This document shows, piece by piece, positions 1-3,860 of a DNA stretch of 5,034 nucleotides. Made by a program: the position numbers and the translations under genes. Source of the stretch: an uncultured Eubacteriales bacterium (GTDB taxonomy: Bacteria; Bacillota; Clostridia; Christensenellales; Borkfalkiaceae); the NCBI GenBank assembly GCA_949745625.1, contig CATJZR010000092.1, positions 1 to 5,034 of the forward strand. Direction: 5' to 3'. The notes beneath the pieces are model-generated. The model was not told the origin of the DNA and made no database searches. It worked only from the letters and a program-made list of their open reading frames with translations. The first letter of the stretch is position 1. Each line of letters starts with the position of its first letter.

Positions 1-2
1 AA

Positions 3-137
3 TTACGCGGAAAGCTTCTTTCTGCCCTTGTCTCTTCTTCTCTTCAATACCTTTCTGCCTGCTTTGGAAGCCATTCTTTTTCTGAAACCGTGTACCTTGC
101 TTCTCTGTCTCTTTTTCGGTTGATAGGTTCTTTTCAT
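3..137 (-). CDS. rpmH: 50S ribosomal protein L34
   Basis: Translating the minus strand gives a complete 44-residue, very basic protein beginning MKRTYQPKKRQRSKVHGFR and ending GRKKLSA, which matches bacterial L34 in length and sequence from end to end. L34 is a small structural protein of the large ribosomal subunit that binds 23S rRNA. The start is fixed by an AAGGAG Shine-Dalgarno sequence at 145-150, 7 nt upstream of the ATG, and the TAA stop is at 3-5. It lies 61 bp downstream of dnaN on the same strand. In most Bacillota rpmH is instead transcribed divergently from dnaA, so this arrangement is unusual. The usual next gene, rnpA, would lie off the left edge and cannot be seen. Confidence 0.97.
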   Translation of the reverse strand: MKRTYQPKKRQRSKVHGFRKRMASKAGRKVLKRRRDKGRKKLSA

Positions 138-157
138 CGATATACTCCTTTTTTGTA

Positions 158-202
158 ATTATAACCTAAATAAAAATACATTATTAACTGCGCTTTTGTC
201 AA
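158..202 (-). promoter_or_regulatory. candidate rpmH promoter region
   Basis: Two overlapping sigma-A-like candidates lie in the short dnaN-rpmH gap on the minus strand. One has a perfect -35 TTGACA (197-202), which overlaps the dnaN stop codon, and TATTTT (173-178) after 18 bp. The other has TTAATA (182-187) and a perfect -10 TATAAT (158-163) after 18 bp, which would start transcription near 151, just ahead of the Shine-Dalgarno. Either would let rpmH be transcribed independently of dnaN. This is pattern matching only. Confidence 0.5.
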
Positions 203-1302
203 GCGTTATTCATTGTCCTGACGGGTAAAATGAGATACAGCCTGTCCTTATTGACCTCGTTTTCGCAGATAAACGGCTGTATCTGGCTGTTGAACGCCAG
301 CACTATTTTATCCTCGTTAAGCGCGTTGACCGCCTCTATGATGAACTTGGAATTCATTGCAATCTTAACGTCCTTGCCTTCTGTCTCGGCTTTGACAGGC
401 TCCTGCACGCTTCCTATTTCGGAATTAGAAGAAATTTCTATCTTGTCCGAGGTAATATCGAAGATAATAAGACTGTTTTTATCGTTTCTTACAAGTATTG
501 CCGCACGCTCGATACTTTCCTTCAACGCCTTTTTGTCCACATTGACCTTAGTTGTGAAGTCCTTGGGGATAATGTTTTCCTTTTTTATAAAGTCTCCGTT
601 GTACAGGCGCGAAGTCAGTACGGTGTCGTCTACTTCGACGAGTATTCTGCCCTTCTGTACGAAAATTTCCGTTTCACCCTCGCCGTCAATCATTTTTTCT
701 ATTTCGGACAGCGTTCTCGCGGGGCAGACAATATCCATATCACCCGTAGAGGAAATAAGCGTTCCGTGCGCCGTGGCAAGACGGAAACCGTCAAGCGCGG
801 TCACGCAAAGCTCTTTATCCTTTATAAGAAACTGGCACCCTTTTAAAATGGGGCGCGAATCGTCACCGGCGCAGCAGAAAGAGGTCGAGTTTATAAACCT
901 CTTAAGGTCGGCCGTTTTAAGGCGGAAGCTGCTTTCGTTGATGTCGGTGTCTATTTTGGGGAAATCCGCCGCCGAAAGAACCTGCATTTCGGTCTGAGAA
1001 TCGGCGTAGACGATAGTCATTTTCTTATCATCCGAGGAAAGAGTAAGCTGCGCCCCTTCCAGCTTTTTAATAAAGTCGGAAAAATATCTGCCCGGCACGC
1101 AAACGTCGCCTTCCTCGTAAATATCGGCTTTTATGGTTTTCTGGATAGAAATTTCGCCGTCTGTCGCAAGTACGGTAAGCCTATCGTTCCTTGCCGTAAT
1201 CTTGATACATTCGAGTACGGGGGTTACGGTTTTTGTTGCGCACGCTTTGACTACTTTAAGCACCGCGTCGGATAAATCGATACCTTCACAAACAACTTTC
1301 AT
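199..1302 (-). CDS. dnaN: DNA polymerase III beta subunit (sliding clamp)
   Basis: This is the complete 367-residue beta clamp, the usual family length. The dimeric ring encircles DNA and tethers the replicative polymerase and other partners at the fork. Three clamp repeats of about 120 residues can be followed (about 1-120, 125-243, 245-367). Family landmarks are the TPVLE segment near residue 27, ATDGE near 46, DSRPILKG at 148-155, ALDGFRLA at 169-176, and the C-terminal LILPVRT, which forms part of the partner-binding pocket. The ATG at 1302 is preceded by AAGGAAG (complement of 1310-1316) at normal spacing. The gene points away from a region rich in DnaA boxes. dnaN normally follows dnaA; here non-coding DNA lies directly upstream and rpmH downstream, so dnaA and recF are not its visible neighbours. 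The long open frame on the opposite strand (230-997) is a shadow of this gene. Confidence 0.98.
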   Translation of the reverse strand: MKVVCEGIDLSDAVLKVVKACATKTVTPVLECIKITARNDRLTVLATDGEISIQKTIKADIYEEGDVCVPGRYFSDFIKKLEGAQLTLSSDDKKMTIVYADSQTEMQVLSAADFPKIDTDINESSFRLKTADLKRFINSTSFCCAGDDSRPILKGCQFLIKDKELCVTALDGFRLATAHGTLISSTGDMDIVCPARTLSEIEKMIDGEGETEIFVQKGRILVEVDDTVLTSRLYNGDFIKKENIIPKDFTTKVNVDKKALKESIERAAILVRNDKNSLIIFDITSDKIEISSNSEIGSVQEPVKAETEGKDVKIAMNSKFIIEAVNALNEDKIVLAFNSQIQPFICENEVNKDRLYLILPVRTMNNA

Positions 1303-1320
1303 ACAATTTCTTCCTTGATG

Positions 1321-1363
1321 TTTTTATTTATTATATTAAAATATTAATTAAGTATAAGTATTT
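1321..1363. other. A/T-rich tract, candidate DNA unwinding element
   Basis: Only two of these 43 bases are G or C (1352 and 1358). The tract ends in TAGTAG (1363-1368), followed by a short G-rich stretch and then the DnaA-like box at 1381. The order of A/T tract, TAG-type triplets, GC-rich spacer and DnaA box resembles the unwinding part of the B. subtilis origin (DUE, DnaA-trio, box). It also lies in the dnaN leader, so some of the A/T bias may belong to dnaN promoter sequence. Confidence 0.5.
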
Positions 1364-1380
1364 AGTAGGGACGGTGGAAA

Positions 1381-1389
1381 TGTTGATAA
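1381..1389 (-). promoter_or_regulatory. DnaA box (8/9)
   Basis: TGTTGATAA reads TTATCAACA on the minus strand, one mismatch from TTATCCACA. It is the box closest to the A/T tract. Confidence 0.55.
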
Positions 1390-1423
1390 ATACCCGCCGT
1401 GCGCCCTCCTTTCCTATAACATA

Positions 1424-1452
1424 ATTATATAATAACAAAAACGCCCCGAAAA
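1424..1452 (-). promoter_or_regulatory. weak candidate dnaN promoter
   Basis: A perfect -10 TATAAT on the minus strand (1424-1429) is preceded after 17 bp by a poor -35, TTTTCG (1447-1452, 3 of 6). It would start transcription near 1417 and give a leader of about 115 nt. Other A/T-rich -10-like hexamers lie closer to dnaN (for example TATAAT at 1330-1335), so the true promoter is unresolved. Confidence 0.3.
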
Positions 1453-1476
1453 AGCAACAAAATCACCCCTCGTTGG

Positions 1477-1485
1477 TGTGGAAAA
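1477..1485 (-). promoter_or_regulatory. DnaA box (8/9)
   Basis: TGTGGAAAA reads TTTTCCACA on the minus strand, one mismatch from TTATCCACA. The same nonamer recurs at 1612-1620. Confidence 0.55.
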
Positions 1486-1512
1486 ATAATAAAATTTGTG
1501 TTAACGGTTTTG

Positions 1513-1541
1513 TTGACAGTTTGAGGAAGAGTGGATAAAAA
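1513..1541 (+). promoter_or_regulatory. candidate distal rsmG promoter overlapping a DnaA box
   Basis: A perfect -35 TTGACA (1513-1518) is followed after 17 bp by TAAAAA (1536-1541, 4 of 6 to TATAAT). Transcription would start near 1548 and give rsmG a leader of about 120 nt that includes the 1561-1587 hairpin. The -10 overlaps the DnaA-like box at 1530-1538, so DnaA binding could block it. This rests on consensus matching only. Confidence 0.4.
1530..1538 (-). promoter_or_regulatory. DnaA box (8/9)
   Basis: AGTGGATAA reads TTATCCACT on the minus strand, differing from TTATCCACA only in the last base. The same variant occurs on the plus strand in the second cluster at 3548-3556. Confidence 0.6.
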
Positions 1542-1560
1542 ACAGGCGTTGCGCTCTCAG

Positions 1561-1587
1561 CCTCGCACTCGTTTACTATGTGCGAGG
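1561..1587. repeat. inverted repeat / hairpin in the origin region
   Basis: CCTCGCAC (1561-1568) and GTGCGAGG (1580-1587) form a perfect 8-bp stem with an 11-nt loop. It is strikingly GC-rich for its surroundings. It ends 3 bp before the perfect DnaA box at 1591. No T-tract follows on either strand, so it is not a standard terminator. It may act as an origin element or as a 5'-leader hairpin. Confidence 0.6.
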
Positions 1588-1590
1588 GTG

Positions 1591-1599
1591 TTATACACA
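1591..1599 (+). promoter_or_regulatory. DnaA box (perfect consensus)
   Basis: TTATACACA is an exact match to TTATNCACA and is the strongest single DnaA-binding site visible in the window. Confidence 0.8.
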
Positions 1600-1611
1600 A
1601 ATTAACAGCAT

Positions 1612-1620
1612 TGTGGAAAA
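1612..1620 (-). promoter_or_regulatory. DnaA box (8/9)
   Basis: TGTGGAAAA reads TTTTCCACA on the minus strand, one mismatch from consensus. It begins 13 bp after the perfect box and ends 14 bp before the -35 of the proximal rsmG promoter, so DnaA bound here could affect that promoter. Confidence 0.55.
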
Positions 1621-1634
1621 AATACGACTGCCGC

Positions 1635-1663
1635 TTGTGGTTTTTAAAATTATCTGATATAAT
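1635..1663 (+). promoter_or_regulatory. proximal rsmG promoter, probably giving a leaderless mRNA
   Basis: TTGTGG (1635-1640, TTG conserved) and a perfect -10 TATAAT (1658-1663) are separated by exactly 17 bp. The expected start, about 7 nt past the -10, falls on or next to the A of the rsmG ATG at 1670. No Shine-Dalgarno lies between the -10 and the ATG, consistent with a leaderless transcript. Confidence 0.6.
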
Positions 1664-1669
1664 ATAAAT

Positions 1670-2353
1670 ATGGATAAGGATAAGTATCTCGACGCTATAA
1701 AAAACACGCGCCGCGAATGGTATGAAAAATTTGCGGCTCTTTTGCTCGATTACAATAAAATTTGTAATTTAACATCGGTTACCGACGAAAAAGGCGTTAT
1801 TTACAAACATTTTTACGACAGTATTGCGGGCGAGGGGTTAATTCCTTTCGGTGCTACGGTGGTTGAAATAGGCTCGGGCGGGGGGTTCCCGTCTATACCG
1901 CTTGCGATTTTGAGGGAGGATTTGAAGTTCACCCTTATCGAAAGCACAGCAAAAAAATGCAGATTTCTACAAACCGCTGTGGACAGCTTGTCCTTAAAAT
2001 GTGTACAAGTTAAAAATATCCGCGCCGAAGAGGGGGCGCATAGCGATTGCATGCGCGAAAAATACGATTGTGCGGTGGCGCGTGCGGTGGCGCAGCTGAA
2101 TACTCTTTGCGAATACTGCCTGCCGTTCGTCAAGGTGGGCGGCAGATTTATCGCCTACAAAGGTGACGCCGCAGAGGAAATCGACGGGGCGGGTAATGCG
2201 GTCCGTCTGTTAGGCGGGGAAATAGAGAAAACCGTCGGATACGAACTGCCCGAGGGCTTTGGGCGGAGGACGCTCGTCGTAATTAAAAAAGTCAAGCCCA
2301 CGCCGCCGAATTATCCCCGCGGACAGGGCAAAGAGAGGAAGCAGCCGCTATGA
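1670..2353 (+). CDS. rsmG: 16S rRNA (guanine527-N7)-methyltransferase RsmG (GidB)
   Basis: This is a complete 227-residue SAM-dependent methyltransferase that modifies G527 of 16S rRNA (E. coli numbering). Family signatures are YNKICNLTSV (28-37), the HFYDS segment (47-51), the SAM-binding GSGGGFP loop (68-74), the acidic E91 ending the second strand, VARAVAQL (136-143), the GGRFIAYKG segment, and the C-terminal YPRGQGKERKQPL (215-227). The N-terminus is somewhat shorter than in B. subtilis, but no better upstream start exists. No ribosome-binding site precedes the ATG; a TATAAT ends 6 bp before it, so leaderless translation is likely. The last codons overlap the next gene by 4 bp (ATGA), indicating co-translation. 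In B. subtilis rsmG sits near oriC, just upstream of noc/soj/spo0J; here those genes do not follow. Confidence 0.97.
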   Translation: MDKDKYLDAIKNTRREWYEKFAALLLDYNKICNLTSVTDEKGVIYKHFYDSIAGEGLIPFGATVVEIGSGGGFPSIPLAILREDLKFTLIESTAKKCRFLQTAVDSLSLKCVQVKNIRAEEGAHSDCMREKYDCAVARAVAQLNTLCEYCLPFVKVGGRFIAYKGDAAEEIDGAGNAVRLLGGEIEKTVGYELPEGFGRRTLVVIKKVKPTPPNYPRGQGKERKQPL

Positions 2354-2799
2354 AGACCTGCGCGTTTACGGGGCATCGCGTACTTGCGGGAACGGACTAC
2401 GACGCACACCTGCTTGAAAGGGTGGTTGCCGACCTATCCGCAGCAGGCGTAACGCGGTTTTTATGCGGAATGGCGGTCGGCTTCGATATGGAAGCGGCAA
2501 GGGCTGTTGTCACTCTTAAGGAAAAGCGAAGCGTCGAGCTAGTCGCCTGCTTGCCGTGCGCAAATCAGTCGGAAAGGTTTTCGCAAAAAAACAAGCTGCT
2601 CTACGATAATATTTTAAAACTCTGCGACGAAAGGGTGATTTTGCAGGAACGGTACACCGACGGGTGTATGCAGCGGCGCGATCGCTACATGGTAGACAAC
2701 TGCGACGTGCTTGTCTGCTTTTTGAGAAGAAACAGCGGCGGAACCTACTACACCGTAAAGTACGCCGAGAGGTCGGGTAAAAAAATAATACAATTATAA
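2350..2799 (+). CDS. SLOG-superfamily (DUF1273/YpsA-like) Rossmann-fold protein
   Basis: This complete 149-residue protein resembles the DUF1273 branch of the SLOG (SMF/DprA-LOG) superfamily. Recognisable elements are the N-terminal FTGHR (6-10), the glycine-rich CGMAVGFDMEAA block (39-50), the LPCANQSERFS segment, the YTDGCMQRRDRYMVDNCD region ending at 119, and SGGTYYTVKYA (129-139). SLOG domains bind nucleotides or nucleotide-derived ligands. B. subtilis YpsA is a larger relative linked to cell division, but the ligand and role of this protein are not known. Its ATG overlaps the rsmG stop by 4 bp, with a purine-rich GAGGAAG (2335-2341) upstream, so the two are almost certainly one operon. 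It ends at a bidirectional terminator. It occupies the position that soj/spo0J often hold between rsmG and yyaC. Confidence 0.85.
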   Translation: MKTCAFTGHRVLAGTDYDAHLLERVVADLSAAGVTRFLCGMAVGFDMEAARAVVTLKEKRSVELVACLPCANQSERFSQKNKLLYDNILKLCDERVILQERYTDGCMQRRDRYMVDNCDVLVCFLRRNSGGTYYTVKYAERSGKKIIQL

Positions 2800-2830
2800 A
2801 AAGCGCAAACCGTTCGGGTTTGCGCTTTTT
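2798..2830. terminator. bidirectional intrinsic terminator between convergent genes
   Basis: A 14-bp perfect stem (2798-2811 with 2817-2830), of which nine base pairs form the core GCGCAAACC/GGTTTGCGC, closes a 5-nt loop. An A-tract on the left and a T-tract on the right give each strand its own U-run. The TAA of the SLOG gene (2797-2799) and the TAA of yyaC (2830-2832) sit at opposite ends of the stem, so one hairpin serves both transcripts. Confidence 0.92.
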
Positions 2831-3390
2831 TAAAGCACGTTTTTGAAGGCGTTGACGTTCTGAATATAGTCGAGCACAAAGGAAGTGACTCCTTCCGCTA
2901 TTATTTCCGACATTTTATAGACGACGTTCAGCCTCGTAGCGGAAAACAGCGAGTAGTTGAAAACCGACTGCTCGGCGATAATTCCCATTATCGAGACGTC
3001 GCCGACCTTGTTCAGTCGCTTGTTTGCACCGCTGCCCGGACGTAACGCCCTTCTTGCCACTTTTATCAGTCCTATGTCACCTGCGTTGCCGACGGCGGCG
3101 TCGATTGCGATAATCGGGCTGTCGGGGTGGGTGAATGCCAAAAAGTCGTTCATGTACTTTACTTCGTGCGCGGTGATGGGCTTTGCAAGAGTGCCGTAAA
3201 CGTAGCAGTTTAGTCCCGCAAGGGCCTGCTTCAACTTTGTCCCCGTAACGGGACCCAGACTGTCGCCGACGGAAAGGTCGCTGCCTACACATAAAATGAC
3301 GGGAGCGGAACCTGCCGGCGTGGTCTTTTTCAATGCAAGGCAAATGCCGCTTGCAGCAAGGGAATTATATAAGTTAAACGAGTAATCCAT
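2830..3390 (-). CDS. yyaC: YyaC family sporulation protein (putative GPR-like peptidase)
   Basis: This complete 186-residue protein matches the YyaC/DUF1256 family found in endospore formers and related to the spore germination protease GPR fold. Key segments are VGSDLSVGDSLGPVTGTKL (35-53, with D38 and D43), TAHEVKYMNDF (73-83), IIAIDAAVG (93-101, D97) and the glycine/lysine-rich PGSGANKRLNKVGDVSIMG (118-136). The conserved acidic residues are candidate catalytic positions by analogy with GPR; this is inference. The start has a good Shine-Dalgarno GAGGTGA (complement of 3394-3400). In B. subtilis yyaC follows soj-spo0J close to the origin. Here it faces rsmG-SLOG convergently, and its transcription opposes replication if the origin is at 1303-1669. 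Its presence is the main sign that the organism sporulates. Confidence 0.9.
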   Translation of the reverse strand: MDYSFNLYNSLAASGICLALKKTTPAGSAPVILCVGSDLSVGDSLGPVTGTKLKQALAGLNCYVYGTLAKPITAHEVKYMNDFLAFTHPDSPIIAIDAAVGNAGDIGLIKVARRALRPGSGANKRLNKVGDVSIMGIIAEQSVFNYSLFSATRLNVVYKMSEIIAEGVTSFVLDYIQNVNAFKNVL

Positions 3391-3405
3391 TAGTCACCTC
3401 GAAGC

Positions 3406-3435
3406 CGTTATGATAATTTGGTTATTGACCTATAC
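3406..3435 (-). promoter_or_regulatory. speculative forespore-type promoter of yyaC
   Basis: On the minus strand GTATA (3431-3435) and CATAACG (3406-3412) are separated by 18 bp. This partly matches the sigma-G pattern as I recall it (GHATR, 17-18 bp, CATNHTA; the last two -10 bases differ). It would start transcription right at the Shine-Dalgarno, which is a weakness. A sigma-A alternative, TTTAAA (3470-3475) and TATTAT (3446-3451), is no better. Confidence 0.22.
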
Positions 3436-3468
3436 TTAATAAAATATAATAGTATTTGAAAAAATGTG

Positions 3469-3510
3469 ATTTAAAAAGCGAAAAACTTACACAAAATATA
3501 TTTAAAAAGC
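3469..3510. repeat. 11-bp direct repeat spaced about three helical turns
   Basis: ATTTAAAAAGC occurs at 3469-3479 and again at 3500-3510, 31 bp start to start. In such A/T-rich DNA it could be chance, or a pair of protein-binding sites on the same face of the helix. Confidence 0.35.
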
Positions 3511-3547
3511 AAGACAAACGGTATTCCGTGATTATCTCTCGTAATCG

Positions 3548-3556
3548 TTATCCACT
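3548..3556 (+). promoter_or_regulatory. DnaA box (8/9), cluster B
   Basis: TTATCCACT differs from TTATCCACA only in the last base. It is the same variant as the box at 1530-1538, in the opposite orientation. Confidence 0.6.
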
Positions 3557-3581
3557 TTTTTATTAACATATCAACATTTAT

Positions 3582-3590
3582 TTGTCCACA
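3582..3590 (+). promoter_or_regulatory. DnaA box (8/9), cluster B
   Basis: TTGTCCACA differs from TTATCCACA at one position. It has the same orientation as the box at 3548, 34 bp away. Confidence 0.55.
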
Positions 3591-3613
3591 AACCCACAAA
3601 ACAACGCGCTTCA

Positions 3614-3629
3614 CGTTTCACGTGAAACA
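3614..3629. promoter_or_regulatory. parS: parS site 1 (ParB/Spo0J binding)
   Basis: CGTTTCACGTGAAACA contains the perfect 14-bp palindrome GTTTCACGTGAAAC (3615-3628) and matches the B. subtilis parS consensus TGTTTCACGTGAAACA at 15 of 16 positions. ParB loads at such sites, spreads, and recruits SMC to origin-proximal DNA. No parA or parB gene is in the window. Confidence 0.93.
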
Positions 3630-3656
3630 TATTATAGGCAAAAAAATTTGGCTGAA

Positions 3657-3672
3657 AGTTTCACATGAAACA
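3657..3672. promoter_or_regulatory. parS: parS site 2 (one core mismatch)
   Basis: AGTTTCACATGAAACA has a single change (CG to CA) in the centre of the 14-bp parS core. Its centre lies 43 bp, about four helical turns, from that of site 1. Paired origin-proximal parS sites are common; the central mismatch may lower ParB affinity. Confidence 0.75.
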
Positions 3673-3791
3673 TTTTCAATACAAAATCTACGGTAGCGCA
3701 CTGCCTGTTTTTGCTGAAAAACGCGAAAAGGCACGTCGGGAATAAGTGAAAAAACGATAAAATTTGCGTGATATATATAATAAAGGTATTG

Positions 3792-3813
3792 TAAACGCTT
3801 GAAAAGGCGTTTA
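3792..3813. repeat. inverted repeat enclosing the ftsH -35 element
   Basis: TAAACGC (3792-3798) and GCGTTTA (3807-3813) are perfect 7-bp inverted arms with an 8-bp spacer. The spacer contains the -35 hexamer TTGAAA (3799-3804). The geometry is that of an operator for a dimeric regulator. It does not match the CIRCE or CtsR sites as I know them, and no T-tract makes it a terminator. Confidence 0.5.
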
Positions 3814-3827
3814 AATTATGTTAAAAT
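3799..3827 (+). promoter_or_regulatory. ftsH promoter (sigma-A type)
   Basis: TTGAAA (3799-3804, 5 of 6) and TAAAAT (3822-3827, 5 of 6) are separated by exactly 17 bp. The predicted start near 3834 gives a leader of about 27 nt that carries the AAGGAG at 3849-3854. Confidence 0.7.
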
Positions 3828-3860
3828 TACTATTGTTAAAATAATTTTAAGGAGATTGCT

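Larger units (their letters stand above)
1303..1669. other. oriC: putative chromosomal replication origin (oriC), DnaA-box cluster A
   Basis: This 367-bp gap separates dnaN (leftward) from rsmG (rightward). It contains five nonamers within one mismatch of the DnaA box TTATNCACA on either strand: 1381-1389, 1477-1485, 1530-1538, 1591-1599 (perfect) and 1612-1620. It also has an extreme A/T tract beside dnaN and an 8-bp GC-rich hairpin. Genes diverge from it, as expected for a bidirectional origin. No convincing ORF was seen. The origin call combines the visible boxes with the known position of bacterial origins next to dnaN and rpmH; it has not been tested by skew analysis. Confidence 0.8.
3391..3860. 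other. non-coding origin-proximal region with DnaA boxes and parS-like sites
   Basis: This 470-bp divergent gap between yyaC and ftsH shows no credible ORF. In order it holds the yyaC start signals, an A/T-rich stretch with an 11-bp direct repeat, two DnaA-like boxes (3548, 3582), two parS-like palindromes (3614, 3657), and the ftsH promoter with an overlapping inverted repeat. The mixture of DnaA and ParB target sites suggests a second, segregation-linked part of the origin. Confidence 0.7.

Noticed and set aside
191..205. Small inverted repeat CGCTT-N5-AAGCG at the dnaN stop
   Set aside because: The stem is only 5 bp and lacks an adjacent U-run on the minus strand, so it is too weak to call a terminator.
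230..997. 255-codon plus-strand open frame
   Set aside because: It lies wholly opposite dnaN, whose product is unmistakable. The translation is Ser/Leu-rich low-complexity sequence with no family resemblance, as expected for an antisense shadow.
1399..1420. Strong minus-strand Shine-Dalgarno-like GGAAAGGAGGG (complement of 1405-1415) upstream of dnaN
   Set aside because: No start codon follows at suitable spacing, and no ORF was found between it and dnaN, so it is probably not a ribosome-binding site.
1976..1985. DnaA-box-like TGTGGACAG inside rsmG
   Set aside because: Two mismatches to consensus and a position inside conserved coding sequence; such matches are expected by chance.
3614..3672. 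Considered whether the two GTTTCAC palindromes might be a transcription-factor operator or a CRISPR-like repeat
   Set aside because: The 14-bp core equals the parS core exactly in site 1, there are only two copies, and the location next to an origin fits ParB binding far better.
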